From an uncultured Verrucomicrobiota bacterium (GTDB lineage: Bacteria; Verrucomicrobiota; Kiritimatiellia; CAJWTS01), in assembly GCA_913047795.1 (NCBI GenBank), contig CAJWTS010000023.1:1-49316 (forward strand): a DNA stretch of 49,316 nt, read 5' to 3'. Positions within the stretch are counted from its first letter, which is position 1; every line of letters begins with the position of its first letter. Under the pieces are notes generated by a model. The model was not told the origin of the DNA and ran no database searches. It was given only the letters and a program-made list of their open reading frames with translations. Below, in pieces: positions 25,510 through 34,897 of this stretch. Position numbers and translations under genes: made by a program.

Positions 25510-26745
25510 TCAGGTCGCGAGCCGGCGGATGGCGGCAATGCGCTGCAGGACGGGCGGGTGACTGTAGTAGAGCATGACTTTGAGGGCATGCGGTGTCAGG
25601 TTCGACAGGTTATCCACGCTCAGCTTCTTGAGCGCCGTGATGAAGGCCTCGCGCCGTCCATAGGTCTCGACGGCGTAACGGTCGGCCTCAAATTCGTAGC
25701 GGCGCGACGCCGCATGGGTCGCGATGCCGATCAGCGATGCGATCGGTGCGTAGAGGAAACCAAAGAAGATAAGGCTGGCGTAAATCGAGGTCTGTTCCAT
25801 GCGAAACGCGGCGAAGAGCCCGGCATTTTCTATGAAGAATGAAAGCAGGAAGAACATCAACCCACTGGTGAGCACGGAGACCACCATGAACTTTGCGATG
25901 TGGCGCCGCTTGTAGTGGCCCATCTCGTGCGCGACGATCGCGGTCAATTCTTCGACACCGTGATTATTGATCAGGGTGTCGTACAGCACGATGCGACGGA
26001 AGCGACCGAAACCCGTGAAGAAGGCGTTCGATTTGTTGGAGCGCCGCGAGCCATCCATCGTGAATAGACCCTTCATTTGGAACTGTTGTTCAGCGGCGTA
26101 GGCTTCAATGGAGTCCTTCAGTTCGCCATCCTCGAGCGGCTCGTACTTGTTAAAGAGCGGCATGATCAGTACCGGAGCGACCAGCGTGACCATGCCTTGG
26201 ATCAGCGTCACGGCTCCCCAGCAATAGAGCCATGCCAGGTCGGACCAGGCGAAGAACCAGAGGATGACGGAGAAGACGCCTGCGCCGAGCAATCCGCCGA
26301 TGAGCGCACCCTTGATGCGATCCAGGACGAACGTGCGCACCGTGGTGCGGTTAAATCCATAGCGGTCTTCGATGACGAACGTTCGGTATGCGGCGGTGGG
26401 TATCTGAAGAAACTGGGAGGCCAGCGTCAGGATGCCGGCGAAGACGAGGCCGGTCGGGATGGGCCCCAGTCCGGCGCCGCGTGCCAGCTGATCCACAACA
26501 TTGAATCCTCCGGCGAGGATAAAGATCAGCGTGATGGGCAGGTACAGCGTGTCGACCCGCATGTCGAAGCGGCTGTGGTCGCGCAGGTAAGCCTGCGACT
26601 GACGGTATTTCTCCTCGTCATAGGTGCCGGCAAATTCTTGCGGCAGGTCGGGGTCGAGATGCCGCAGGTTTAGTTGCTCGACGATGAGATCGAGAACGTA
26701 GTTCCCGACCAGGATCGCCAGGATGATGACGAGATAGAGGTTCAA
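25510..26745 (-). CDS. Ste24-type M48 metallopeptidase (CAAX protease-like)
   Basis: The protein has 411 residues. Multiple membrane helices occur at about 2-22, 68-90, 95-115, 148-170 and 172-195. The conserved Ste24 region FVIEDRYGFNRTTVRTFVLD comes before the zinc motif HEMGH (273-277), with the third ligand in YEFEADRYAV. The first in-frame codon fitting the family N-terminus is a TTG at 26745, with no strong ribosome-binding site. Bacteria do not prenylate CAAX proteins, so the name describes homology only; a membrane-protein quality role is likely. It is the second M48 peptidase in 5 kb. Confidence 0.92.
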   Translation of the reverse strand: MNLYLVIILAILVGNYVLDLIVEQLNLRHLDPDLPQEFAGTYDEEKYRQSQAYLRDHSRFDMRVDTLYLPITLIFILAGGFNVVDQLARGAGLGPIPTGLVFAGILTLASQFLQIPTAAYRTFVIEDRYGFNRTTVRTFVLDRIKGALIGGLLGAGVFSVILWFFAWSDLAWLYCWGAVTLIQGMVTLVAPVLIMPLFNKYEPLEDGELKDSIEAYAAEQQFQMKGLFTMDGSRRSNKSNAFFTGFGRFRRIVLYDTLINNHGVEELTAIVAHEMGHYKRRHIAKFMVVSVLTSGLMFFLLSFFIENAGLFAAFRMEQTSIYASLIFFGFLYAPIASLIGIATHAASRRYEFEADRYAVETYGRREAFITALKKLSVDNLSNLTPHALKVMLYYSHPPVLQRIAAIRRLAT

Positions 26746-26865
26746 GGGGGGCTCGATTTCAGATTTTCGATCGCGGAACGCGCAATCCGGTCATGCACAT
26801 TCGGGCCGGACAGGTCCCGGCGCGAAACCCGTAACAATTAAGGAGGGGGCGAAGCATGTCGCAGG

Positions 26866-28848
26866 TTATTGCCGACCTTCCACCAGGGCGTCGACCACGC
26901 CGGGCTCCGCGAGCGTGGAGGTATCGCCGATCTGGTCCACGGCGTCTTCCGCGATTTTGCGTAGAATTCGGCGCATGATTTTACCGGAACGGGTCTTGGG
27001 CAGTGCCGGTGCAAATTGCAGCTTGTCCGGCTGCGCGATCGGTCCGATCTCCTTGCGCACATGTTTGACAAGGTCGGCCTTGAGTTCGTCACTGGGTCCC
27101 GCGCCGTCCACGAGCGTGACGAACGCGTACAGCGCCTGGCCCTTGATGTCGTGCGGCATGGGCGCGACGGCGGCTTCCGCAACTTGCTCGTGGCTGACCA
27201 GTGCACTCTCGACCTCGGCCGTGCCGATGCGGTGGCCGGAGACGTTCACCACGTCGTCGACGCGCCCCATCAACCAGTAGTCGCCATCCGGATCGCGTCG
27301 ACAACCGTCGCCAGTGAAGTATAGATCGTTGTACATCGTGAAGTAGACGTCGATAAACCGGTCGTGATCGCCCCACATCGTCCGCATCATGCCCGGCCAG
27401 GGCTTGGTGATGCAGAGCTTGCCGCCTTCGTTGGCATCGCACTCGCTGCGGTCGTCGCGCAGGATAGCGGGTTCGACCCCGAAGAACGGGCGCGTGGCGC
27501 TGCCCGGCTTGAGCGTATGCGCACCGGGGAGCGCGGTGATCAGGATGCCACCAGTCTCCGTCTGCCACCACGTGTCGACGATCGGCAGGCGTTCCTGACC
27601 GATGACGCGGTAGTACCACATCCATGTTTCGGGATTGATCGGTTCGCCCACTGTGCCGAGCACACGCAACGAACGGAGGTCGTACTTATTGGGCCATTTG
27701 TCACCGAGGCGAATCAACGCACGAATAGCGGTCGGTGCCGTATAGAAGACGGTCGCCTTGTGCTTTTCCACGATCTGCCAGAATCGTCCGGCATCCGGAT
27801 AGGTCGGCACGCCCTCGAACATGAGGCTTGTCGCGCCGTTGCAAAGCGGTCCGTAAACGATGTAGCTGTGGCCGGTGACCCAACCGATATCGGCGGTGCA
27901 CCAGTAGACATCGTCTTCGTGAATGTCGAAGACGTACTTGTGCGTCAGCGATGTATGCAGCAGGTATCCGGCCTGCGAATGAACCACGCCCTTCGGCTTT
28001 CCGGTTGATCCCGACGTGTAGAGGATGAAAAGAGGATCCTCCGCGTTCAGTTCTTCGGGCGGGCAATCGTCGGACGCATCGGCCATGGCCGTGTGGTACC
28101 AGACGTCGCGACCGTCCTGCATGTTGCGTTCGTCGTCGGATCGCTTGATGACGACGCAGGACTCGATCGTCGGTGTGTTCTGCATCGCCTCATCGGCAAT
28201 GTCCTTCAGTTCGATCAGTTTGCCGCTGCGCAGTCCGACGTTGGCGGTGATCAACATCTTGCAATCGGAGTCATTGATGCGGTCGGCAAGCGAGTCCGCG
28301 CTGAAGCCGCCGAAGACGATGGAGTGAATGGCTCCCACGCGTGCACAGGCCAGCATGACGATGGGCAACTCGGGGACCATGGGCATGTAGATGCAGACTC
28401 GGTCGCCCTTGCCGATTCCCTGCGTTTTGAGGACATTGGAAAATTTGCAGACTTCGGCGTGCAATTCGCGATAGGTCAGCGTGCGGGATTCGTCTTCCGG
28501 TTCGCCCTGCCAGATGATGGCGGCCTTGTCCGCGGTTGGCGTGCCGAGGTGCCGATCCAGGCAGTTGACGGTGACATTGATTGTTCCGTCCTCGAACCAG
28601 GTGTGCTCGATCTTGCGCGCCGCGGTGTCCCAGGTGTATTGGCAGGCAACGGTGGGCTCCTTGAACCAGGTCAGGTCGCGGGCCTGGTCCAGCCAGAAGC
28701 CGTCGGGGTCCTGGATGGAACGGTCGTACATTTCCTGGTACGTGGCCGCGTCGATATGCGCCCGCGCCACGGCTTCCGCGGACGGGGGAAAGGTGCGGTC
28801 TTCGGTCATCAGGGAATCGGTCGAGATGGCCTGTTTGTCTTTGCTCAT
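26866..28848 (-). CDS. acsA: Acetyl-CoA synthetase
   Basis: The enzyme activates acetate to acetyl-CoA through acetyl-AMP. The protein has 660 residues, the standard length. The N-terminal domain has [14 protein letters not shown]. The AMP-binding P-loop is [12 protein letters not shown]. Other boxes are [23 protein letters not shown] and the hinge [15 protein letters not shown]. The C-terminal catalytic Lys lies in [16 protein letters not shown], the site that is acetylated in many bacteria. The ATG has AGGAAGGAAA upstream. It is divergent from rsmD across 168 bp. Confidence 0.97.
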   Translation of the reverse strand: MSKDKQAISTDSLMTEDRTFPPSAEAVARAHIDAATYQEMYDRSIQDPDGFWLDQARDLTWFKEPTVACQYTWDTAARKIEHTWFEDGTINVTVNCLDRHLGTPTADKAAIIWQGEPEDESRTLTYRELHAEVCKFSNVLKTQGIGKGDRVCIYMPMVPELPIVMLACARVGAIHSIVFGGFSADSLADRINDSDCKMLITANVGLRSGKLIELKDIADEAMQNTPTIESCVVIKRSDDERNMQDGRDVWYHTAMADASDDCPPEELNAEDPLFILYTSGSTGKPKGVVHSQAGYLLHTSLTHKYVFDIHEDDVYWCTADIGWVTGHSYIVYGPLCNGATSLMFEGVPTYPDAGRFWQIVEKHKATVFYTAPTAIRALIRLGDKWPNKYDLRSLRVLGTVGEPINPETWMWYYRVIGQERLPIVDTWWQTETGGILITALPGAHTLKPGSATRPFFGVEPAILRDDRSECDANEGGKLCITKPWPGMMRTMWGDHDRFIDVYFTMYNDLYFTGDGCRRDPDGDYWLMGRVDDVVNVSGHRIGTAEVESALVSHEQVAEAAVAPMPHDIKGQALYAFVTLVDGAGPSDELKADLVKHVRKEIGPIAQPDKLQFAPALPKTRSGKIMRRILRKIAEDAVDQIGDTSTLAEPGVVDALVEGRQ

Positions 28849-29016
28849 GAGTAGTTTCCTTCCTTAAGAGAGATCGTCCAACCGAGACAGCGCCAATCGT
28901 AACATCTGCGCGGCCCGTGGAGGAGATCGATTATCCTCCGCGCGGAAGCGGCTTCAAGGAAAAAGAAAGGACAGTCCGCTATTTTCATCGCGGCGGGGAG
29001 CGGGCTACACTGCCGC

Positions 29017-29574
29017 ATGCGAATTACAGGCGGCGAACTCAGGAGTCGATTGATCCCGGCGAAGGGGCTGCAGATTCGACCGACGCAGGACAAAGTGCGT
29101 GAAGCTCTTTTCTCGTCCATTGGCGCTCGAATCAGGGGGTGTCGATTTCTGGATCTTTACGCGGGTACGGGGTCGGTCGGGTTGGAAGCCTGGAGTCGGG
29201 GCGCGGCGGCGGTCCACTGGGTGGAGTGGGATGCGAAGCTTGCACAGGCATTACGCACGCGCGTTGCCGATCTATGCCCGGCGGAAGACGATCGCGAGGC
29301 GGTCGTGGATCAGCAGGACGCGGAGGTGTTCCTGAAGCGTGACGAACCGGTATTCGACATCTTGTTTGCGGACCCACCTTACGAGGTGAGCCGGACACCG
29401 GAGTGGTTCAGAAAGATCTTGAACGGGCTCGGTGGCGGTTCTATGGTCGCGCACGGAGGATCGCTGATTCTCGAAGTGGCCGCAAAGTCGCCGGTGCCCG
29501 GTGATGTCGCCCCTTGGCGATTGGCCAAAGAGAAGAGTTACGGCGGTTCGAAACTCCTCTATCTGCAGAAGTGA
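29017..29574 (+). CDS. rsmD: 16S rRNA (guanine966-N2)-methyltransferase RsmD
   Basis: RsmD methylates G966 of 16S rRNA. The protein has 185 residues. It begins MRITGGELRSRLIPAKG, then PTQDKVREALFSSIG, the SAM-binding LDLYAGTGSVGLEAWSRGA and the catalytic ILFADPPYE (DPPY). No Shine-Dalgarno is seen; a TACACT that could be a -10 box lies six bases before the ATG, raising the chance of a leaderless message. The stop overlaps the coaD GTG, and rsmD-coaD is a common bacterial pair. Confidence 0.95.
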   Translation: MRITGGELRSRLIPAKGLQIRPTQDKVREALFSSIGARIRGCRFLDLYAGTGSVGLEAWSRGAAAVHWVEWDAKLAQALRTRVADLCPAEDDREAVVDQQDAEVFLKRDEPVFDILFADPPYEVSRTPEWFRKILNGLGGGSMVAHGGSLILEVAAKSPVPGDVAPWRLAKEKSYGGSKLLYLQK

Positions 29575-30050
29575 AGAAGGCAGCGATATACGCCGGAACG
29601 TTTGACCCGATCACACTCGGGCATCTCGACCTTATTCGACGCGCATCCGGAATTTTCGATCGACTTGTTGTCGCGGCCCTCGGGACGCCCTCGGCCAAGA
29701 AGACGATGTTCGACATCGCGACGCGCCTGGAGATGATTCGCGAGTCGATCAGTGAGATGGAGCGTGTCGAGGTCGAGTCGTTCGACGGCCTGTTGGTTGA
29801 TTATGCCCGCTCGAAGGGAATCGAGGTCATCGTGCGGGGGCTGCGCGCGTATTCCGATTTCGATTTCGAGTTCCAGATGGCGCTATCCAATCGCAAGCTT
29901 GATCCTGGTGTCGAAACGATCTTCCTGATGCCCAACGAGGAATTCAGCTATGTCAGTTCGAGTATTGTGCGGGAGATCATGCATCTCGGCGGTGACATCG
30001 GCAGTTTCGTTCCGCCGGCGGTGGTGCGAATCGCCGGACACGGGGCATGA
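29571..30050 (+). CDS. coaD: Phosphopantetheine adenylyltransferase
   Basis: CoaD makes dephospho-CoA from 4'-phosphopantetheine and ATP. The start chosen is GTG 29571 (KKAAIYAGTFDPITLGHLDL), overlapping the rsmD stop as GTGA, giving 159 residues, the family length. An upstream ATG would add 19 residues inside rsmD. Motifs are GTFDPITLGH (T/HxGH nucleotidyltransferase), VRGLRAYSDFDFEFQMA and YVSSSIVREI (ISSTxVR type). CoA supply fits the downstream acyl-carrier and fatty-acid genes. The stop overlaps the next gene (ATGA). Confidence 0.96.
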   Translation: MKKAAIYAGTFDPITLGHLDLIRRASGIFDRLVVAALGTPSAKKTMFDIATRLEMIRESISEMERVEVESFDGLLVDYARSKGIEVIVRGLRAYSDFDFEFQMALSNRKLDPGVETIFLMPNEEFSYVSSSIVREIMHLGGDIGSFVPPAVVRIAGHGA

Positions 30051-30508
30051 TCGTACAGTTGGACAAGCTGGCTGAGGCCGGCGAACGGTTTCGGGGCACG
30101 TTGGCGCCGGAATCCCTGGCGCTGGTAGGGGATGAGGGCATCGAATGCCGTGGCGACCTTGAATACGACCTCACACTGCACCTTTCCGGCACGGAGCTGT
30201 CCTACCGTGGCCAGGTTGAACTCGCGGTCGCCTTTCGCTGCTGTCGTTGTGCCGAATTTTTCGACGCAAGGGTCCGCGAATCAGGCCTGAAGGGGACAAA
30301 AGCGGTCCCGGAGACGGCCAACTCTGCCGACTTGACCCCCGAATTGCGCGAAGCTATGATTCTCGCCTTTCCAAACTATCCGGCGTGCTCTACGAATTGT
30401 CGGGGGCTCTGTTCGCAATGCGGAGTGAATCTCAATGAGAGTGGTTGCGATTGCCGTCCGCCGACGGATGATCGGTGGGGTGCGCTGGACCAGATAAGTA
30501 TTGAATGA
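30047..30508 (+). CDS. YceD/DUF177 family protein
   Basis: The protein has 153 residues. It has the family plan: a beta-rich N-half with YRGQVELAVAFRCCRCAEFF, and a Cys-rich end CSTNCRGLCSQCGVNLNESG that should bind zinc. It lies directly before rpmF, its usual position in bacteria and plants, where the family is linked to 23S rRNA/ribosome assembly. The ATG overlaps the coaD stop. Confidence 0.9.
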   Translation: MIVQLDKLAEAGERFRGTLAPESLALVGDEGIECRGDLEYDLTLHLSGTELSYRGQVELAVAFRCCRCAEFFDARVRESGLKGTKAVPETANSADLTPELREAMILAFPNYPACSTNCRGLCSQCGVNLNESGCDCRPPTDDRWGALDQISIE

Positions 30509-30517
30509 GGAGCGAGT

Positions 30518-30700
30518 ATGGCAGTTCCCAAAAGAAAAGTTTCGAAACGGCGCGTACGTATTCGTCGCGCGGCGCATCGTAAGCCCACGCCGCCGGTCGG
30601 CACCTGCCCGGAGTGCGGGGCCGATTCTCAGCCACATCGTGTGTGCCCCTCTTGCGGGCATTACAAGGGGCGGCAGGTGTTAACGGTCGACGCGGACTAG
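30518..30700 (+). CDS. rpmF: 50S ribosomal protein L32
   Basis: The protein has 60 residues. A basic N-terminus starts AVPKRKVSKRRVRIRRAAHR, then a zinc ribbon CPECG...CPSCGHYKGR. This is the four-Cys form of L32. It follows DUF177 and sits 3 bp before plsX, the classic yceD-rpmF-plsX order. The ATG is preceded by GAGGAG. Confidence 0.97.
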   Translation: MAVPKRKVSKRRVRIRRAAHRKPTPPVGTCPECGADSQPHRVCPSCGHYKGRQVLTVDAD

Positions 30701-30703
30701 GCG

Positions 30704-31711
30704 ATGCGCATTGCGGTCGATGCGATGGGCGGAGATCTCGCCCCGGCCGAGATCGTTGACGGTGCTGTCCAGGCAGCCAGGGCGTTGTCCGGGATAGATA
30801 AGATCTATCTCGTTGGCGACGAAAAGGCGATCGAGGCGGAGCTGTCGCGCAACGGCAAGGTTCCCTCCGTAATCGAAATCGTTCATGCGTCGCAGGTTGT
30901 CGCCATGGACGAGCTTCCGGCGCTTGCGGTTCGGCAGAAGAAGGATTCTTCGATCAGTCGAACGGTTGATTTGGTCAAGCGTGGTGATGCGGACGCCATC
31001 GTCTCGGCGGGTAATACCGGCGCGGCGGTTGTGGCGGCGACGTTGAAGTGGCGTACGCTGGAGGGCGTCGAGCGTCCCGCGATCGCGGCGGTGATGCCAA
31101 CGGAGGGACGCCCGGTGATCCTGATCGACGCCGGCGCAAACATTGACTGCGATCCGCGCATGATGGTCCAGTTCGCCGTGATGGGCGATGTCTATGCGCG
31201 CGTGATCCTGAAGCAGAGGAACCCGGTTGTTGGGCTGCTCAGTATTGGTGGCGAGGACGTTAAGGGTAACGAAAAGACCAAGGAAGCGTTCAAATTGCTG
31301 AGCGAGTCACATCTGAATTTCCGCGGCAACGTGGAGGGCCACGATCTCTTCGACGGACATACGGACGTTGCTGTTTGCGACGGATTCGTGGGGAACATCG
31401 TTTTGAAAACGACGGAAAGTGTGGCGTCGGCGATCGGACACTGGTTGAAACAGGAGTTGACCCGCAATCCGGTGCGACTCGTGGGTGCCGGACTTTTGCG
31501 CGGGGCTTTTCGCTCGATGAAGACCAGGATGGATCCGGAAGTCTACGGCGGGGCACCGCTGCTTGGCGCGAACGGCGTCTGCATTATTTCGCACGGGGCA
31601 TCGACGGCCAAGGCGATTCGCAACGCGATTCGTGTTGCGCACGAATCCGTTGGGCATCAATTGAATCATCTTATCGTCGAAGGCCTGCAGTCGATCAACG
31701 GGAATTCATGA
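30704..31711 (+). CDS. plsX: Phosphate acyltransferase PlsX
   Basis: PlsX converts acyl-ACP to acyl-phosphate for phospholipid synthesis. The protein has 335 residues. It begins MRIAVDAMGGDLAPAEIVDG and carries ADAIVSAGNTGAAV, LIDAGANIDCDP, GLLSIGGEDVKGNE, VAVCDGFVGNIVLKT and YGGAPLLGANGVCIISHG, all family boxes. It links ribosomal protein and fatty-acid genes. The stop overlaps the fabH ATG by four bases. Confidence 0.97.
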   Translation: MRIAVDAMGGDLAPAEIVDGAVQAARALSGIDKIYLVGDEKAIEAELSRNGKVPSVIEIVHASQVVAMDELPALAVRQKKDSSISRTVDLVKRGDADAIVSAGNTGAAVVAATLKWRTLEGVERPAIAAVMPTEGRPVILIDAGANIDCDPRMMVQFAVMGDVYARVILKQRNPVVGLLSIGGEDVKGNEKTKEAFKLLSESHLNFRGNVEGHDLFDGHTDVAVCDGFVGNIVLKTTESVASAIGHWLKQELTRNPVRLVGAGLLRGAFRSMKTRMDPEVYGGAPLLGANGVCIISHGASTAKAIRNAIRVAHESVGHQLNHLIVEGLQSINGNS

Positions 31712-32733
31712 GTGCGACTGACAATACGGGTCGCTCTGCTGACGGTCGGGGGGTACGCAACGTCGGGATTCTCGGCACGGGGTGTTATCTGCCTGAGAAA
31801 GTGATGTCTAACCGCGACCTGGAAGAGCTGGTGGACACCAGCGACGAATGGATTTTCTCGCGCACGGGCATTCGCGAACGCCGTCTTGCCGCCGACGATG
31901 AATCGACCTCGGTTTTAGCGGCCCGCGCCGCGGAGGCGGCGCTCGAGCGAGCTGGAGTGCGGGCCGACGAGCTCGAGATGATCCTGGTCGCGACCATTAC
32001 CCCGGACATGCTTTTCCCGAGCACCGCTTGCCTGGTGCAGGATCTGATCGGCGCTAAGAATGCGGTCTGCATGGATATCGAGGCCGCGTGCTCGGGGTTC
32101 CTGTACGTGCTGGAGACGGCACGCCAATACATTGCGACCGGATCGATGGATCGTGTGCTGGTGATTGGGGCCGAGAAGCTCAGCAGTTTTATCGATTGGA
32201 CGGATCGCACGACCTGCGTCTTGTTCGGCGACGGCGCGGGGGCCGCCGTGCTCGGCCCGCAGGACAGCGGCCGTGGAATCATGGCCAGCGTGATGGGTTC
32301 GGACGGCGGCCTGGCCCATCTTTTACGAATTCCGGGTGGCGGGAGTCGCCGACCTCCCTCGCACGAGATGATCGATCGTGGCGACCACTACTTACGGATG
32401 GAAGGTCGGGAGGTCTTCAAGCACGCCGTGCGTTGCATGTGCGAGGCGAGCCAGATGGTTCTCGAGAAGGTCGGCATGACGATGGACGACGTGGCATGCG
32501 TCATTCCGCACCAGGCCAACATGCGCATTATGAAGGCCGTTGCGGCCCGGCTCGACGTGCCGATCGATCGGTTTTATCTCAATGTGGAACAGTACGGAAA
32601 CATATCGGCGGCATCTGCCGCCGTGGCGCTTGACGAGGCCATTCGTAAGGGCGTCGTTAAACCGTCGGACATCGTGTTGATGGTCGTTTTCGGCGGTGGG
32701 TTCACCTGGGGCGCCACCCTCCTGGAGTTATGA
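31708..32733 (+). CDS. fabH: Beta-ketoacyl-ACP synthase III
   Basis: FabH starts fatty-acid synthesis by joining acetyl-CoA to malonyl-ACP. The start is ATG 31708, overlapping the plsX stop (ATGA), giving 341 residues; a longer frame upstream lies inside plsX and is rejected. The first 15 residues (SATDNTGRSADGRG) are an unusual polar extension before the normal VGILGTGCYLPE. The catalytic triad is visible: Cys128 in EAACSGFLY, His in VIPHQANMRI and Asn in YGNISAASAAVAL. The stop overlaps fabD. Confidence 0.97.
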   Translation: MSATDNTGRSADGRGVRNVGILGTGCYLPEKVMSNRDLEELVDTSDEWIFSRTGIRERRLAADDESTSVLAARAAEAALERAGVRADELEMILVATITPDMLFPSTACLVQDLIGAKNAVCMDIEAACSGFLYVLETARQYIATGSMDRVLVIGAEKLSSFIDWTDRTTCVLFGDGAGAAVLGPQDSGRGIMASVMGSDGGLAHLLRIPGGGSRRPPSHEMIDRGDHYLRMEGREVFKHAVRCMCEASQMVLEKVGMTMDDVACVIPHQANMRIMKAVAARLDVPIDRFYLNVEQYGNISAASAAVALDEAIRKGVVKPSDIVLMVVFGGGFTWGATLLEL

Positions 32734-33656
32734 GTTCGGTCGCATTCATTTTTTCCGGTCAGGGTGCGCAGCAGGTTGGTATGGCCAAGGATCTCGTCGA
32801 TGCGTACCCGGTTTGTCGTGCGGTCTTCGAAGAGGCAGACGAGATCCTGGGCTACGCTCTTTCCGATATATGTTTTGAAGGCCCGGCCGAGGCGTTGACG
32901 CGGACGAACCACTGCCAACCGGGTATCTTCCTGGCGAGCGTGGCTTGTTATCGCGCGCTCGAAGAGCAGGTGCCGGACCTGGCGTGCGTGGGCATGGCCG
33001 GGCTGAGCCTTGGCGAATGGACGGCACTGCATCTCGCGGGTGTATTGAGCTTCGAGGATGCGTTGCGATCGCTGGAAGCACGCGGGCGCCTGATGCAGGA
33101 AGCTTGCGAATCCACGGCGGGCGGCATGCTGACCGTGATCGGTCTCGAGATCGAGACCGTGGAGTCGATTTGCGAAGAGACCGGGGTCGAATTGGCTAAT
33201 ATCAATTCCCCGGGACAACTTGTGCTTTCGGGACGCAGTGAGGGAATCGAAAGCGCGGATCGACTGGCGCGCGTGGCCGGTGCCAAGCGAACCGTTGTCC
33301 TCGAGGTGGCGGGCGCCTATCATTCGGAACTCATGGCGCCGGCGGCCGAGCAGCTCGCGGCGTTTCTTGAGGACGTCCCGTTCGCCGCCCCGCAGGTGCC
33401 GGTCGCGTCCAACGCCAGCGGGGCACTTCACGGCGAGCCGGAACAGATTCGCAAGCAGATGCTCGACCAGGTGACGTCCTGTGTGCGTTGGGTCGAGTGC
33501 ATCGAGGCGCTGGGCGCGACGGGTGTCAACGAGTATATCGAATGCGGCCCGGGCAAGGTCCTGAGTGGCCTCATAAAGCGTATTGACAGGGATTCGGCCG
33601 TAAATAACATACAGAATATGGACTCGCTGGGGCGCGTGGTCGACGCCCTTAAATGA
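32730..33656 (+). CDS. fabD: Malonyl-CoA:ACP transacylase
   Basis: FabD moves malonyl from CoA to ACP. The protein has 308 residues. It begins VAFIFSGQGAQQVGMAKDL. The nucleophile Ser93 lies in GLSLGEWTAL (GxSxG), and the partner His in GAYHSELM. The C-terminal box is ECGPGKVLSGLIKRI. It starts within the fabH stop (ATGA overlap) and is followed after 30 bp by fabG. Confidence 0.97.
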   Translation: MSSVAFIFSGQGAQQVGMAKDLVDAYPVCRAVFEEADEILGYALSDICFEGPAEALTRTNHCQPGIFLASVACYRALEEQVPDLACVGMAGLSLGEWTALHLAGVLSFEDALRSLEARGRLMQEACESTAGGMLTVIGLEIETVESICEETGVELANINSPGQLVLSGRSEGIESADRLARVAGAKRTVVLEVAGAYHSELMAPAAEQLAAFLEDVPFAAPQVPVASNASGALHGEPEQIRKQMLDQVTSCVRWVECIEALGATGVNEYIECGPGKVLSGLIKRIDRDSAVNNIQNMDSLGRVVDALK

Positions 33657-33686
33657 TCGTAAATCACGAGGTCGCGGGGCCTCCGA

Positions 33687-34451
33687 ATGGGAGCATCTCA
33701 GTCTGTTTTGGGTACTTTAGACGGTAAAATAGCCCTGGTTACAGGCGCATCGCGCGGCATCGGGCGTGGTATTGCCACGGCGCTTGCGGAAGCCGGTGCT
33801 GACCTTGCGCTTTGCGCACGTGACGCAGAAAAGCTTGCGGAGACGGCGGAACTTGTGACAAACACCGGGCGGAGCGCAGAATGCGTGGTCGCCGATGTAG
33901 GTGACTCCGGCAGTGTCGCGGAGGCCGTGGTGCGGACGCTCGAGGTCTTCGGGCGGATCGATGTGCTGGTCAACAATGCGGGTGTGACAGACGACAATTT
34001 ATTGATTCGAATGACGGACGACGAGTGGGAGCGCGTTATTCACACGAACTTAACCGGAACATATTTGTTTACGCGGGCGGTGACGAAACCGATGATGAAG
34101 CAGCGATCAGGATCGATCATCAATATTGCCTCGATAATCGGCATCATGGGAAATGCGGGACAGAGTAATTACGCGGCGTCGAAGGGTGGCATCATCGCGT
34201 TAACGAAGTCCGTGGCGAAGGAACTCGCGTCCCGGAATGTCCGGGCGAATGCCATCGCGCCAGGCTATATTGAAACAGACATGACCGAGGAGCTTACGGA
34301 CGAGGTGAAACAGAAGATGCGCGAGGCCATTCCGATGAAATCATTCGGTGTGCCTGCGGATGTCGCGGCCGTGGCGGTTTTCCTGGCGGGCGACGCTTCG
34401 CGGTACATCACCGGGGAAGTGATCAATGTGAGTGGGGGATTGTTGATTTGA
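33687..34451 (+). CDS. fabG: 3-oxoacyl-ACP reductase
   Basis: FabG reduces 3-oxoacyl-ACP with NADPH. The protein has 254 residues from ATG 33687; the family core begins at [18 protein letters not shown], so a TTG about eight codons later is an alternative start. There is no strong ribosome-binding site. Catalytic residues are Ser149 (IINIASI), Tyr162 and Lys166 (NYAASKGG), with NNAG at 97-99. It ends with [11 protein letters not shown], the standard FabG tail. A gap of 94 bp leads to acpP. Confidence 0.96.
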   Translation: MGASQSVLGTLDGKIALVTGASRGIGRGIATALAEAGADLALCARDAEKLAETAELVTNTGRSAECVVADVGDSGSVAEAVVRTLEVFGRIDVLVNNAGVTDDNLLIRMTDDEWERVIHTNLTGTYLFTRAVTKPMMKQRSGSIINIASIIGIMGNAGQSNYAASKGGIIALTKSVAKELASRNVRANAIAPGYIETDMTEELTDEVKQKMREAIPMKSFGVPADVAAVAVFLAGDASRYITGEVINVSGGLLI

Positions 34452-34545
34452 CGGGCGACCCCGTCCGCGGTCAAGGATTGCGGATGTCCATCAGGGTTGG
34501 AGGCGAGCTGGCGATTGGATAGGAAATAGAAATCAGGAGATAACA

Positions 34546-34788
34546 ATGGCATTGGAAGATAAAGTTAGTGAGATCATCGTTGAGCAGTTGGGAGTCAACG
34601 CCGAACAGGTGACGGCCGAAGCATCCTTCGTTGAGGATCTCGGAGCGGATTCTCTGGATGTCGTCGAACTCGTGATGGCTTTCGAAGAAGAGTTTAACGC
34701 GGAGATTCCGGACGAGGATGCGGAAAAGCTCCAAACGGTCGGATCCGTGATTCAGTATCTGCAGGATAAGGGTCTGGGATCGGAGTAA
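34546..34788 (+). CDS. acpP: Acyl carrier protein
   Basis: The protein has 80 acidic residues. Ser36 in [18 protein letters not shown] takes the phosphopantetheine arm. CAGGAG stands at good spacing before the ATG, the strongest ribosome-binding site in the cluster, fitting the high demand for ACP. It lies between fabG and fabF as in most bacteria. Confidence 0.98.
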   Translation: MALEDKVSEIIVEQLGVNAEQVTAEASFVEDLGADSLDVVELVMAFEEEFNAEIPDEDAEKLQTVGSVIQYLQDKGLGSE

Positions 34789-34897
34789 ATTGTTCACTGG
34801 TCGCGTCCGGATGCGGTCCGGCGGCATGTCGTTCGCCGGAAGGCCCGGTCGCGGTGCCGACGATTCGTGAGGCGAGACGCGTGGAGGCGGTATTGTC

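Noticed and set aside
26856..26960. AAGGAGGG followed by ATG on the plus strand at the end of acsA
   Set aside because: Looks like a good ribosome-binding site, but the frame is antisense to the conserved acsA C-terminus, with no protein-like features.
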